A stretch of 64,000 nt of DNA, from contig NZ_JAPZVN010000003.1 of assembly GCF_027533845.1 (NCBI RefSeq), forward strand, positions 558,001-622,000. The letters run 5' to 3'. The translations under genes were made by a program, and so were the position numbers. Below the pieces are notes generated by a model. It did no database searches. It saw nothing but the letters and a program-made list of their open reading frames with translations, and was not told where the DNA came from. Position 1 is the stretch's first letter. The number at the start of each line of letters is the position of its first letter. Positions 55,499 through 64,000 of this stretch are shown piece by piece. This stretch comes from Streptomyces sp. RPT161 (GTDB taxonomy: Bacteria > Actinomycetota > Actinomycetes > Streptomycetales > Streptomycetaceae).

Positions 55499-57184
55499 AT
55501 GGCTGAGTTGATCGCCGTGGCCGCCGATCCGGTGGGGCCGGGCGGACGGCTGCAGGCGCTGGACGGGGACGGCACCCCCGTCTCGGCCGCCGAGCCGGTG
55601 CCCGACCTGGCGTCCGCGGTCGCCGGGCGGGAGGAGCGGCTGCGACCCCGCTGGGTGTGGGCGGCCACCGACGATCTGTATCCGCGGCTGCTGGACCGGA
55701 TCCCGGTGCGGCTGGGCCGCTGCCATGACCTCAAACTCGTCGAGGCCCTGCTGCTCGGCCACGAGAGCGGCCACGGGCAGCCTCGTTCACTGGGCGCGGC
55801 CTGGGCACGGCTGCACCGGCTGCCGGTGCCGGATGATCCGCGCGACGGCGGCGCCGACGGACAGCCGTCGTTGTTCGCCGCCGACCGTCATCAACTCCCG
55901 CCCGATGTGGACCAGTTGACCGCCGTGGTGGCGGTCCACGCCGAGCAGCGGCGGCGGATCGCGGCGGTGGAGCACCCGGAGCGGATGCGGCTGCTGTGCG
56001 CGGCGGAGTCGGCGGGCGCGCTGGCCGCGGTGGAGATGGCCAGGGACGGCCTGCCGTGGAGCGCCGCCGTCCATGACGCGCTGCTGACCGAGTTGCTGGG
56101 GCCGCGCCCGGCGGGTGGGGCCCGGCCCGAGCGGGTGGAGCGGTTGGCGGCGCGGTTCCAGGAGGCGGTCGGCCGCCCGGTCAACCCGGACTCCCCCGCG
56201 CAGGTGCTGGCGGCGTTCGCCCGGGTCGGGGTGAGCCTGCCGTCCACCCGCAGCCATGTGCTGAAGGCGGCCGACCATCCGGCCGCCGCGATCCTGCTGC
56301 GCTACAAGGAGCTGTCCCGCGTCCACTCGGCGCACGGCTGGGCGTGGCGCGAGCAGTGGGTGCGCGACGGCAGGTTCCGCCCGGAGTACGTGGTCGGCGG
56401 GGTGGTCTCCGGCCGGTGGGCGACGCGCGGCGGTGGCGCGTTGCAGATTCCGCGGCTGCTGCGCTCCGCGGTGGTCGCCGATCCCGGGCACCGTTTGGTG
56501 GTGGCCGACGCGGGCCAGTTGGAGCCCCGGGTGCTGGCGGCGATGTCCGGCGACCGCGGACTGTGCGCCGCGGCGGCGGGCGGCGACATGTACGCGGACC
56601 TGGCACGCACCGCGTTCGACGGCGACCGCGGGCGGGCCAAGATCGGGCTGCTGGCCGCGATGTACGGGCAGACCAGCGGCGAGGCCGGGCAACTGCTGGC
56701 GATACTGCGCCGCCGTTTCCCGGCCGCCATGGCACTGGTCGAGGAGGCGGCGCGCATCGGTGAGGCGGGCGGCGTGGTCCGCTCGCAGTTGGGCCGCACC
56801 TCGCCGCGACCGTCGGACCTGTGGGCGGGAAGCGACGAGGAGTCGGCGGACGGCGTGTCCCCGGCGCTGCGTGCGGCGCGAGCGTGGGGGCGGTTCACCC
56901 GTAACTTCACCATCCAGGCCAGCGCCGCCGACTGGGCGCTGGCGGTGCTGGCCGCGCTGCGCCGCAGGCTGGCCGCGCTGGACTGCGACGGCCGCACACC
57001 GCCTCGGCTGGTGTTCTTCCAGCACGACGAGGTGATGGTGCACACCCCGGTCGAGTTGTCCGAGGCGGTGGCGGCTGCGGTCGCCGAGTCGGCGCGGGAG
57101 GCGAGCCGGCTGGTGTTCGGGGACACGCCGGTGCGCTTCCCGCTGGAGACCAGCGTGGTGGAGTGCTACGCGGACGCCAAGTGA
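55499..57184 (+). CDS. Short DNA polymerase I-like protein (3'-5' exonuclease-like plus polymerase)
   Basis: The 561-residue family A polymerase has an N-terminal degenerate exonuclease region and the polymerase motifs: A VVADAGQLEPRVLAAM (Asp retained), B RAKIGLLAAMYGQTSG (Lys and Tyr-Gly kept) and C FFQHDEVMV (the second metal Asp). It lacks the N-terminal 5' nuclease of PolA, and its exonuclease catalytic Asp cluster is not obvious. It is a second, small family A enzyme, perhaps for lesion bypass or repair, besides a full PolA elsewhere. ATG 55499 has no ribosome site. A 12-codon GTG ORF (55468-55506) overlaps it, suggesting coupling. Confidence 0.82.
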   Translation: MAELIAVAADPVGPGGRLQALDGDGTPVSAAEPVPDLASAVAGREERLRPRWVWAATDDLYPRLLDRIPVRLGRCHDLKLVEALLLGHESGHGQPRSLGAAWARLHRLPVPDDPRDGGADGQPSLFAADRHQLPPDVDQLTAVVAVHAEQRRRIAAVEHPERMRLLCAAESAGALAAVEMARDGLPWSAAVHDALLTELLGPRPAGGARPERVERLAARFQEAVGRPVNPDSPAQVLAAFARVGVSLPSTRSHVLKAADHPAAAILLRYKELSRVHSAHGWAWREQWVRDGRFRPEYVVGGVVSGRWATRGGGALQIPRLLRSAVVADPGHRLVVADAGQLEPRVLAAMSGDRGLCAAAAGGDMYADLARTAFDGDRGRAKIGLLAAMYGQTSGEAGQLLAILRRRFPAAMALVEEAARIGEAGGVVRSQLGRTSPRPSDLWAGSDEESADGVSPALRAARAWGRFTRNFTIQASAADWALAVLAALRRRLAALDCDGRTPPRLVFFQHDEVMVHTPVELSEAVAAAVAESAREASRLVFGDTPVRFPLETSVVECYADAK

Positions 57185-57187
57185 GGC

Positions 57188-57574
57188 TCACACCTCGGGT
57201 GCGGCGGGCGGCTCTCCGTCGACGGCCACCGACGCCACCGTGTCGTAGAACGACAGATGGCCCTTGATCGCCTCGACGCTCGGCAGCGGGTCCTGGTACG
57301 ACCAGACCACGTCCGCGTGCGTGCCGCTGCCGTCGCCCACGTAACTCCAGTACGACGCCACGCCCTTGAACGGGCACGTGGTCCGCGTGTCCGTGGACTC
57401 GAACAGGGTGAGGTCGACATCCTCCGGCGGCAGGTAGTAACGGACCTTGTGGCCCGTCTCGTACACCAGGACCGGGCGGCGGCTGTCGGCCACCATCCGG
57501 CCGTCGATCTCCACCCTGACGTGCTGGGAACCGGGCACCGCGGTAACGCGGTGGCCGTGCTCACGCTCTGACAT
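57188..57574 (-). CDS. DUF427 domain protein
   Basis: The 128-residue protein has the DUF427 motifs: HVRVEIDGRMVADSRRPVLV, VRYYLPPEDVDLTLFE, TTCPFKGVASYWSY and VWSYQDPLPS. The fold is a small beta-barrel found across bacteria with no agreed activity. The Cys of CPFKG is family-conserved. GAGGAGG precedes the ATG at 57574. It is convergent to the polymerase gene with a 3-bp gap. Confidence 0.88.
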   Translation of the reverse strand: MSEREHGHRVTAVPGSQHVRVEIDGRMVADSRRPVLVYETGHKVRYYLPPEDVDLTLFESTDTRTTCPFKGVASYWSYVGDGSGTHADVVWSYQDPLPSVEAIKGHLSFYDTVASVAVDGEPPAAPEV

Positions 57575-57618
57575 CACGCCTCCTCATTCCCTCTTCGCAC
57601 CTTGGGGCAACACCGCTG

Positions 57619-58647
57619 TCAGGCGGAGTGTTCCACCTCGATCAGCACCTTGCCCACCGCGTTGTCGCGCACCGCGTCATGGGCGTCGGCGGTGCGCTCC
57701 AACGGGAACCGGTGCAGCGGCAGTCCCGCCCGCTCACCGACCCGGAACGCGCCGTCCGCCACCGCCGCCGAGACATCGGCGACCGCGTTCTTCTTGGCCT
57801 CGTTGGAGACGAAGTACAGCAGCACGCCCTGCCAGCGCAGATTGCCGGTCATCGCCGCCCGCACCGGGATCCGCAGTTCGTCATCGGGGTTGCCCGCGTA
57901 GTAGGCGATCACCGCGTTCTGCGCGGCCACCGCGTGGTCCAGCTCGGCGTTGGCCGCCGGAGCCACCTCCACGATGATGTCGACACCCGCGGGCGCAATC
58001 TCACCGATCGCCGAAGCGGCGTCCCGCGTACGGTAGTTGACCACATGGTGGGCACCGGCCGCCTTGGCCAGCTCCACCTTGTACGGACCGCTGACCGTGG
58101 TGATCACGGTGGCCCCGGCCCAACGCGCCAACTGGATCGCGGCGTTGCCCACCGCCCCCGCCCCGCCGGCGACCAGCACGGTGCGGCCCGCGAGGCTGCC
58201 CGGGGTCAGCCGAGTGGGTCCCCCGTCGGCGACGGTCAGACAGCGGTGCGCGGTGAGCGCCGGGACGCCCAGGCTCGCGCCCAGCTCGAAGGAGGCGTGC
58301 TCGGGCAGCGCCACGGCCTGCCGCTGGGGAATGACCAGGTACTGCTGCGCGGTGCCGTCGGCGCGCCGCCAGGCCGCCTCCCACAGCCACACCCGCTCGC
58401 CGATCCGGTCGGCGGGCACCCCCTCGCCGACGGCGTCGATGACCCCGGCACCATCCTGGTTGGGCACCTGCCCCCGCTCACCGAGCGGGCCGAACACCGG
58501 GGCGGTACGGGTCTTCCAGTCGGTGGGGTTGACACCGGAGACGTGCACCCTGACCCGGACCTCGCCCGGCCCAGGCTCCGGAATCGGCCGTTCCACAAGA
58601 GTGAGGACATCGGAACCGCCGTGTTGGGTGTAGACGATCGACTTCAT
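57619..58647 (-). CDS. MDR-family NADPH:quinone oxidoreductase-like protein
   Basis: The 342-residue zinc-free medium-chain reductase has [13 protein letters not shown] at the N-terminus and the NADP-binding [22 protein letters not shown]. The final quinone-reductase-like part is [21 protein letters not shown]. Members catalyse one- or two-electron reduction of quinones, enones or similar small molecules. It starts 13 bp after the UvrA-like gene on the same strand, so they are probably one operon. That is an odd pairing, consistent with a shared role in detoxifying a DNA-damaging metabolite. Confidence 0.88.
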   Translation of the reverse strand: MKSIVYTQHGGSDVLTLVERPIPEPGPGEVRVRVHVSGVNPTDWKTRTAPVFGPLGERGQVPNQDGAGVIDAVGEGVPADRIGERVWLWEAAWRRADGTAQQYLVIPQRQAVALPEHASFELGASLGVPALTAHRCLTVADGGPTRLTPGSLAGRTVLVAGGAGAVGNAAIQLARWAGATVITTVSGPYKVELAKAAGAHHVVNYRTRDAASAIGEIAPAGVDIIVEVAPAANAELDHAVAAQNAVIAYYAGNPDDELRIPVRAAMTGNLRWQGVLLYFVSNEAKKNAVADVSAAVADGAFRVGERAGLPLHRFPLERTADAHDAVRDNAVGKVLIEVEHSA

Positions 58648-58660
58648 GTCCCCGTACAAG

Positions 58661-61171
58661 TCACCCGGCGGCCGGATTCTTCCCGTCCGGCAGCCGGGCC
58701 GCGAGATACGGCGCGGTACGGCTGGCGGGCTGGGCGGCGACCTGGGCGGGGGTGCCCGCGGCCACGATCCGGCCGCCCTCGTCGCCACCGCCCGGGCCGA
58801 GGTCGATGACCCAGTCGGCGGCGGCCACCACATCCATGTCGTGCTCCACGACGACCACCGAGTTCCCCGCCGCCACCAGCTCGGACAACTGGCTCATCAG
58901 CACCTCGGTGTCGGCCGGATGCAGCCCGGTGGTCGGCTCGTCCAGCAGGTAGAGGGTGTGCCCGCGATCGCGGTGGGTGGCCCGCTGCAGCTCGGCCGCG
59001 AGCTTGACGCGCTGCGCCTCGCCGCCGGACAGCTCGGTGGCGGGCTGGCCCAGCCGCAGATAGCCGAGGCCCACCTGGCGCAGCGTGCGCAGGCTGCGAA
59101 CCGCGGCGGGCACGTCGGCGAGGAACTCGGCCGCCGCGTCGACCGTCAGCTCCAGGACGTCGGCGATGGAGGCACCCCGGTACGTCACCTCCAGGGTCTC
59201 CCGGTTGTAGCGGCTGCCGTGGCACTCCGTACAGGGCGCGTAGCCACCCGGCAGGAACAGCAGCTCCACGCTGATGAAGCCCTCGCCCTGGCAGGTCTCG
59301 CAGCGGCCACCCGCGACGTTGAACGAGAAGCGGCTGGCGGTGTAGCCGCGCGACTTCGCCTCCTCGGTCGCCGCGAACAGCTTCCGTACCGCGTCGAACA
59401 GCCCGGTGTAGGTGGCGAGGTTGGACCTCGGGGTACGGCCGATGGGCCTCTGGTCGACACGCACGAGCCGGTGGACGGCCGAAAGCCCCTCGACGGCGGC
59501 TACTTGTCGAGCCGTCAGGTCGGCTGTCGTCTCCTCGGCCTGGGCGGCGGTGCCCAGGTGCTCCGCCAGCACCTCGGCGAGGACCTGGCTGATCAGCGTC
59601 GACTTGCCGGACCCGGACACTCCGGTGACGGCGGTGAACACGCCGAGCGGTACGTCCGCGTCCAGGTCGCGCAGATTGTGCCGGGTGACACCGCGCAGCC
59701 GCAGCCACGCCGAGGGTCGGCGGGGCCTGCGGGCCGCCTCGGCGCCGGGCGGCGTACGGAACAGGAAGCGCCGGGTGGCCGACTCATCGACGTCCCGCAG
59801 CGCGGCGACCGGGCCGCTGTGCAGGATCCGCCCGCCCCGCTCCCCCGCGTGCGGCCCCACGTCGACCAGCCAGTCCGCGCGGCGCACCAGGTCCATGTCG
59901 TGCTCGACCACCAGCAGCGAGTTCCCCGCGGCGATCAGCCGTTCCAGCACGGTGAGCAGCGCGACGGTGTCCGCCGGATGCAGCCCGGCCGACGGCTCGT
60001 CCAGCACGTACACCACGCCGAACAGGCCGGACCTCAACTGCGTTGCCAGCCGCAGCCGTTGCAGCTCGCCCGCGGACAGCGTGGTGGTGGCCCGGTCCAT
60101 TCCCAGGTAGCCGAGGCCGAGTTCGGTCAGCACCTCGATGCGCGCGACCAGGTCGCGGGCGATGGTCCGGGCCACACCGTCGCCGGGGGCGTCGGCGGTC
60201 GGCCGCAGCACCTCGGCGAGCCGGGCCAGCGGCATCGCCGCCAACCGCGCGATGTCGTACCCGGCGAAGGTGACCGCCAGCGCCTCCGGCCGCAGCCTGC
60301 GCCCGTCGCACACCGGGCACCGCTCACTGACCAGGAACCGCTCGGCACGGGCGCGCAGCGCGGGGCTCTTGGAGTCGGCGAAGGTGTGCAGCACATACCG
60401 CCGTGCGCTCTGGTAGGTGCCCTGGTACGGGCGTTGGATGCGGTCCGCCTCCCGTACCGGGTGAACGGTGACCACCGGCTGCTCGTCGGTGAACAGGATC
60501 CAGTCGCGGTCCCGTTGCGGCAGTTCGCGCCAGGGGCGGTCGGTGTCGTAGCCGAGGGCGTCCAGGATGTCCCGCAGGTTCTTGCCCTGCCAGGCGCCCG
60601 GCCAGGCGGCGATCGCGCCCTCGCGGATGCTGAGCCCCGGGTCCGGCACCAGCGAGCGTTCGGTGACGCGATGCACCGTGCCCAGACCGTGGCACTCGGG
60701 ACAGGCGCCCGCCGCGGTGTTCGGCGAGAACGCGTCGGAGTCCAGCCGTTCGCCCGCGTCGTGCGGATACGTTCCGGCGCGCGAGAGCAGCATCCGCAGC
60801 GAGTTGGACAGCGTCGTCACGGTGCCCACCGAGGAGCGCGAGGTCGGCGCGGAACGGCGCTGCTCCAGCGCCACCGCGGGCGGCAGCCCGGTGATCTCGC
60901 CGACCTTGGGCACCCCCACCTGGTGGATCAGCCGCCGGGCGTACGGCGCGACGGACTCGAAGTAGCGGCGCTGCGCCTCCGCGTAGATCGTCCCGAAGGC
61001 GAGTGAGGACTTGCCGGAGCCGGACACTCCGGTGACCACGACCAGCGCGTCGCGCGGCAGGTCCACATCGACACCGCGCAGGTTGTGCTCACGCGCGCCG
61101 CGGACCCGCACGAACGGATCGTGCGGGTCGTGCGCCGGCGGTACGGAGGCGGCCGGGGCCGGGTCGGTCAT
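58661..61171 (-). CDS. UvrA2-type ATPase (UvrA paralogue without UvrB-binding domain)
   Basis: The 836-residue protein has two ABC ATPase domains, with Walker [14 protein letters not shown] and a second [11 protein letters not shown]. Signatures are [12 protein letters not shown] and [12 protein letters not shown], with Walker [13 protein letters not shown] and [12 protein letters not shown]. Zinc-module Cys pairs are [16 protein letters not shown] and CETCQGEG. After the first zinc-free portion the chain runs directly from [16 protein letters not shown] to the zinc module, so the UvrB-binding insertion of true UvrA is absent. This defines UvrA2/DrrC-like proteins, found in antibiotic self-resistance or DNA-damage tolerance. 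ATG 61171 has GGAGACG upstream. Confidence 0.92.
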   Translation of the reverse strand: MTDPAPAASVPPAHDPHDPFVRVRGAREHNLRGVDVDLPRDALVVVTGVSGSGKSSLAFGTIYAEAQRRYFESVAPYARRLIHQVGVPKVGEITGLPPAVALEQRRSAPTSRSSVGTVTTLSNSLRMLLSRAGTYPHDAGERLDSDAFSPNTAAGACPECHGLGTVHRVTERSLVPDPGLSIREGAIAAWPGAWQGKNLRDILDALGYDTDRPWRELPQRDRDWILFTDEQPVVTVHPVREADRIQRPYQGTYQSARRYVLHTFADSKSPALRARAERFLVSERCPVCDGRRLRPEALAVTFAGYDIARLAAMPLARLAEVLRPTADAPGDGVARTIARDLVARIEVLTELGLGYLGMDRATTTLSAGELQRLRLATQLRSGLFGVVYVLDEPSAGLHPADTVALLTVLERLIAAGNSLLVVEHDMDLVRRADWLVDVGPHAGERGGRILHSGPVAALRDVDESATRRFLFRTPPGAEAARRPRRPSAWLRLRGVTRHNLRDLDADVPLGVFTAVTGVSGSGKSTLISQVLAEVLAEHLGTAAQAEETTADLTARQVAAVEGLSAVHRLVRVDQRPIGRTPRSNLATYTGLFDAVRKLFAATEEAKSRGYTASRFSFNVAGGRCETCQGEGFISVELLFLPGGYAPCTECHGSRYNRETLEVTYRGASIADVLELTVDAAAEFLADVPAAVRSLRTLRQVGLGYLRLGQPATELSGGEAQRVKLAAELQRATHRDRGHTLYLLDEPTTGLHPADTEVLMSQLSELVAAGNSVVVVEHDMDVVAAADWVIDLGPGGGDEGGRIVAAGTPAQVAAQPASRTAPYLAARLPDGKNPAAG

Positions 61172-61215
61172 CGGTGGTCGTCTCCGTGGCTCTGCGTCAG
61201 GGATACGCGGTGATT

Positions 61216-62148
61216 TTACGGTTTGATCCGCAAGTCCTCCGCGCCGCGCGGGTTACGCCGCGACACCAGACGGTAGCCGTCGCCGTCCCGCCGTACGCGA
61301 CCGCCGGTCGGTGGGGCGAAATGGGTGCCGAGCAGCAGCGTGTCGGTCTGCGCGACCTCGGCCAGCAGTGCCTGGCGGGTGCGCACGGCCTGCGCCGGGT
61401 CGGTGTCGAAGACGCTGCACACCTCGGTCCTGGCCAGCTGTACCGGATGGTGCATGCAGTCCGCGGTGATCAGCGCCGCGCCACCCGCCCCGGCCAGCCG
61501 CACCGTTACCTGCCCGGGAGTGTGGCCCGGCGCCGGTAGCAGGGTGAGCCCGGGAACGACCTCAAGACCGGTGGGCGGTACGTCCACCAGATCCAGCAGG
61601 CCGCTGTCGCGCACCGGGTCGACGGACTCGGTGAACATCCGCCGCCGCTCCGGCGGGAGATCGGCCGAATACCAGTACTCGTACTCGACACGGGTCGTCA
61701 GATAGCGGGCGTTGCGGAAGGTGGGCACCCAACGGCCGTTGTCCAGGCGGGTGTTCCAGCCGATGTGGTCGGCGTGCAGATGGGTGTTGACCACCAGGTC
61801 GACGCTCTCCGGCGGAAAGCCGATGGCGGCCAGCCGGTCGAGGAACGGGGTGTCCAGGCCGCTCCACCGCGGGTTCGGCAGCGTCTTTCCGTTGCCGATC
61901 CCGGTGTCGACCAGGACCTTGCGGCCCGCGACCTCCACCGCGAACGTCTGGACGGCGCCGACGAGTTCACCGGACGCGTCGACGTGGTCGGGGGCCAGCC
62001 ACGGGGTGAGCGGCACGAGATCGGACGGCAGGTCGGCGAAAACCCGGGGGCCCATGCCGGTGAGCGCCAGCTCGTCCACCCGGTGCACGGTGATGGCGCC
62101 GATCCGCCAGCTCGCCGCCGGGCCCTCGAAGTCCTGAGTCGCTGTCAT
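61216..62148 (-). CDS. MBL-fold hydrolase, AHL-lactonase-like
   Basis: The 310-residue protein has the lactonase-type site: NTHLHADHIGWN, His in PAPGHTPGQV, Asp in ITADCMHHPV and His in LLGTHFAPP. An Asp-based DTGIGNGKT strand lies earlier. The sequence resembles the AidC/AttM and phosphodiesterase-like metallo-beta-lactamase branch, in which some members open homoserine-lactone rings. Specificity is not decidable here. ATG 62148 follows AGGATC. Its gap to the UvrA2 gene is 44 bp, so cotranscription is possible. Confidence 0.82.
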   Translation of the reverse strand: MTATQDFEGPAASWRIGAITVHRVDELALTGMGPRVFADLPSDLVPLTPWLAPDHVDASGELVGAVQTFAVEVAGRKVLVDTGIGNGKTLPNPRWSGLDTPFLDRLAAIGFPPESVDLVVNTHLHADHIGWNTRLDNGRWVPTFRNARYLTTRVEYEYWYSADLPPERRRMFTESVDPVRDSGLLDLVDVPPTGLEVVPGLTLLPAPGHTPGQVTVRLAGAGGAALITADCMHHPVQLARTEVCSVFDTDPAQAVRTRQALLAEVAQTDTLLLGTHFAPPTGGRVRRDGDGYRLVSRRNPRGAEDLRIKP

Positions 62149-62280
62149 ACGCCGATCCTAGGAGGCGCGTGCGGGCGTGACGCGGACGCCGATGTCGGCC
62201 GGCGGCGCCCTGGCTCGGATTAGGCTCTTCGCCTGGGTTCCGGCCCTTCCCATCCCATACCGCCCGGAGGACAACCGACC

Positions 62281-62901
62281 GTGCGTGACGAGACGATCAG
62301 CGGATTCCTGGAGCGACTGGCCGCGCGGCAGCCGGCCCCCGGCGGCGGTGCGTCGGCCGCGCTGCACGCTGCGCAGGGGGCGGCCCTGCTGGGCATGGTG
62401 GCCCGCTACACCACCGGCGCCAAGTACGCGGAACACCACGAGGCCATCGAGCGGATCATCACCGCGACCGACGAGCTGCGGGCGGCGGCCCTGCAACTCG
62501 CGCAGGACGACGCGGCGGCGTTCGGGGCCGTGGCGGACGCGTACCGGTTGCCCAAGGGCACCGACGAGGAGAGGGCGGCGCGCTCGGCCGCCATCGCCGC
62601 GGCCCTCGTCGGCGCCGCCTGGCCGCCCTCGGAGGTCATCGGCGTCGCCGAGCAGGTGGTGACCGCGGCTGAAGGACTGCTCCCGGTGGGCAACCGCAAC
62701 GTCCTGTCCGACGTCGCCGCCGCGGTCGAGGCCGCCCGCGCGGCGGCCACCACCGCCCGGGTCAACATCGAGGTCAACCTGGGCGGCATCACCGACGAGC
62801 GGGCGCGCGCCGAACTGGCCGAGGTGGCCGGCGAGGTGGACGGCATCGCGACCCGCGCCGACCGGGTCACCGCCACGGTACGCGCGGAGATCGCCGAATG
62901 A
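62281..62901 (+). CDS. fchA: Methenyltetrahydrofolate cyclohydrolase / cyclodeaminase-type protein
   Basis: The 206-residue FTCD_C/FchA-family protein opens FLERLAARQPAPGGGASAAL, and has QDDAAAFGAVADAYRLPKGT, then NVLSDVAAAVEAARAA and NIEVNLGGI. The fold supplies 5,10-methenyl-THF cyclohydrolase (as in acetogens and methylotrophs) or formimino-THF cyclodeaminase. No histidine-degradation genes flank it, but folD overlaps its stop. Because that FolD has lost its cyclohydrolase Lys, the cyclohydrolase reading is favoured. GTG 62281 is preceded by CCGGAGGA. Confidence 0.88.
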   Translation: MRDETISGFLERLAARQPAPGGGASAALHAAQGAALLGMVARYTTGAKYAEHHEAIERIITATDELRAAALQLAQDDAAAFGAVADAYRLPKGTDEERAARSAAIAAALVGAAWPPSEVIGVAEQVVTAAEGLLPVGNRNVLSDVAAAVEAARAAATTARVNIEVNLGGITDERARAELAEVAGEVDGIATRADRVTATVRAEIAE

Positions 62902-63743
62902 CCGCCACCGCCCTGTACGGCAGGGAACTCGCCGCCGCCATCCGCGCCGAGACCACCGAGCGGGCGGCGGCCCTGACCGCCTCCGGCCGTCCGCCGAAGC
63001 TGGCGGTGGTGGTGGCGACGGCCGACGAGTCCAGTGCCTGGTACGTGCGGTCCATCGCCAAGGCGGCCGGGCAGAGCGGCATCGCCTGCGACATCGTCGA
63101 CCTCGGGCCCGACGCGGCGGCGGACACCATCGTGGCGGCTCTCGACCGCCTCAGCGCGGATGGCTCGGTGCACGGGGTGATGCTGCAGACGCCGCTGCCC
63201 GGCGGGGCCGCGTTGGAGGAGCTGGCCGGTGCCATCGCGTTCGGCAAGGACGTGGACGGCGCGAATCCGCTCAGCCTCGGCCGGTTGGCGGCCGGACTGC
63301 CCGCCCATCCTCCGGCCACCGCCGAGGCGGTGGTGGCGTTGCTCGACCACTACGGCGTCGAACTGGCCGGACGGCGGGTCGCGGTGGTCGGCCGCTCCAC
63401 GGTGGTGGGCAAGCCGCTCGCGCACCTGCTGCTGGACCGGAACGCCACGGTCACCGTCTGCCATTCGCGCACCGTCGACCTGCCGGGCGTCACCTCGACC
63501 GCGGACGTGGTCGTGGCGGCCGCAGGGCGGCCCGGACTGATCACCGCGGACCATGTCCGCCCCGGCGCGACCGTGATCGACGTCGGCACCAACCCGACGT
63601 CCGACGGCGGGCTGACCGGTGACGTGGCCGCCGAGGCGGTCGGCCATCGCGCGGCGGCGCTCACCCCGGTCCCGGGCGGCGTGGGACCGGTCACCACGGC
63701 GCTCCTGCTCCGCCACACGGTGAGGGCCGCGGCCGACCGCTGA
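62898..63743 (+). CDS. folD: FolD-like methylenetetrahydrofolate dehydrogenase lacking the cyclohydrolase lysine
   Basis: The 281-residue FolD homologue has substrate-site DVDGANPLSLGRL, NADP-binding VVGRSTVVGKPLAHLLL and C-terminal TPVPGGVGPVTTALLL. The YVxxK site reads YVRSIAK: Tyr49 is kept but Ile53 stands where E. coli has the catalytic Lys54. Loss of that Lys abolishes cyclohydrolase but spares dehydrogenase activity in studied FolD enzymes. Thus this copy probably oxidises 5,10-methylene- to methenyl-THF only, and the overlapping FchA (ATGA) would complete hydrolysis to 10-formyl-THF. A second, canonical FolD is expected elsewhere in the genome. The operon ends at a strong stem-loop. 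Confidence 0.88.
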   Translation: MTATALYGRELAAAIRAETTERAAALTASGRPPKLAVVVATADESSAWYVRSIAKAAGQSGIACDIVDLGPDAAADTIVAALDRLSADGSVHGVMLQTPLPGGAALEELAGAIAFGKDVDGANPLSLGRLAAGLPAHPPATAEAVVALLDHYGVELAGRRVAVVGRSTVVGKPLAHLLLDRNATVTVCHSRTVDLPGVTSTADVVVAAAGRPGLITADHVRPGATVIDVGTNPTSDGGLTGDVAAEAVGHRAAALTPVPGGVGPVTTALLLRHTVRAAADR

Positions 63744-63750
63744 GCTGGAT

Positions 63751-63785
63751 GGACGGACGCCAGACCCCCGCGTTGGCGCCCGTCC
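63751..63785. terminator. Terminator after fchA-folD
   Basis: GGACGGACGCCA (63751-63762) pairs with TGGCGCCCGTCC (63774-63785), with one mismatch and an 11-base loop. It begins 8 bp past the folD stop. Confidence 0.82.
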
Positions 63786-63810
63786 ACAGGTCTATGGATA
63801 CGCCCCGCGA

Positions 63811-63885
63811 CGTCAGCGGGCCGTAAAGGCGCCAGGAGGGGGCCGGTACCGCCTGGGGCGGCACCGTCCGTCAACGCGCCGTAAA
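63811..63885. repeat. Imperfect 17-bp direct repeat upstream of the last gene
   Basis: CGTCAGCGGGCCGTAAA (63811-63827) and CGTCAACGCGCCGTAAA (63869-63885) differ at two positions and are 58 bp apart. They lie 97 to 171 bp before the final start codon and may be tandem regulator-binding sites. Confidence 0.5.
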
Positions 63886-63981
63886 AATCGGCCGGTTGCC
63901 GGTATGGGTGGCGCTAACGTCCCGGCGCTTCGGGACGCCGTGCGCCTTCCGCTGGACAGGCTCAAGCGGGAGGTGAGCCCA

Positions 63982-64000
63982 ATGGCTTCGGTGCACTGGG
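63982..64000 (+). CDS. Start of an unidentified gene, cut by the window end
   Basis: ATG at 63982 follows GGGAGGTGAGCCC, a strong ribosome site. Only the first six codons (Met-Ala-Ser-Val-His-Trp) are visible, so no product can be named. Confidence 0.6.

Noticed and set aside
58661-61171. Calling the UvrA-like gene the housekeeping uvrA
   Set aside because: The UvrB-binding insertion is missing and the length is about 836 residues, short of a housekeeping UvrA.

Overview
The window is chromosomal DNA from a high-GC actinomycete, most likely Streptomyces or a close relative. The evidence is very high third-position GC, frequent GTG and TTG starts with GGAG-type ribosome sites, ATGA and GTGA gene overlaps, an XRE/DUF397 pair, a sugar ABC transporter without its own ATPase, F420-type luciferase-like oxidoreductases, and a CaiB/acyl-CoA catabolic operon. 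I found no rRNA, tRNA, CRISPR array, insertion sequence or prophage. About 54 protein genes are supported, including two cut by the window ends and one 24-codon leader peptide.

Region by region. 1-4.7 kb: end of a secreted phosphodiester glycosidase, the pseudouridine-degrading pair psuG-psuK, and an ABC-F ribosome-protection-type ATPase with a long, potentially regulatory leader. 5-7.4 kb: a nitroreductase-fold protein carrying the iodotyrosine deiodinase substrate triad, a degenerate resolvase-like protein and an XRE regulator. 7.6-11.1 kb: fatty acid desaturase, an IlvX-like ThDP enzyme and a MerR regulator. 11.3-17.1 kb: a four-gene catabolic operon (CaiB-type racemase, acyl-CoA dehydrogenase, thiolase, FadB) with an operator-like palindrome upstream. 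17.4-22.5 kb: Tex, a VOC protein, an NAD(P)-binding protein, and an isopenicillin-N-synthase-like oxygenase preceded by a cysteine-type leader peptide. 22.6-29.1 kb: cell-surface genes (S15 peptidase, an atypical deacetylase lipoprotein paired with a beta-propeller lipoprotein, a secreted His-rich protein, a membrane protein) and an orphan histidine kinase.

29.2-39.9 kb is the most coherent functional unit: a LacI repressor with two near-identical operators, an ABC importer, a GH5_18-like beta-mannosidase, a Tat-exported GH85 endoglycosidase and a GH38 alpha-mannosidase. Together these look like a locus for releasing, importing and dismantling N-glycans. 40-46.9 kb: an F420-type oxidoreductase, 3-hydroxyisobutyryl-CoA hydrolase, then XRE-DUF397-response regulator-histidine kinase packed as one likely operon, followed by small envelope proteins whose promoter carries an 11-bp-spaced direct repeat. 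46.9-52.1 kb: a GNAT gene flanked by a 39-bp direct repeat, then LysR divergent from a mycobacterial Sdh1-type succinate dehydrogenase operon with a perfect LysR-box palindrome.

52.2-64 kb: metallo-beta-lactamase and luciferase-like enzymes, a FabR/DesT-like TetR regulator divergent from two small membrane proteins across an 11-bp-arm operator, a short polymerase-I-like DNA polymerase, DUF427, a quinone-oxidoreductase-like MDR next to a UvrA2-type ATPase, and an fchA-folD operon. In that FolD the lysine needed for cyclohydrolase activity is replaced by isoleucine, while the adjacent FchA could supply that activity. The window ends at the first codons of another gene.
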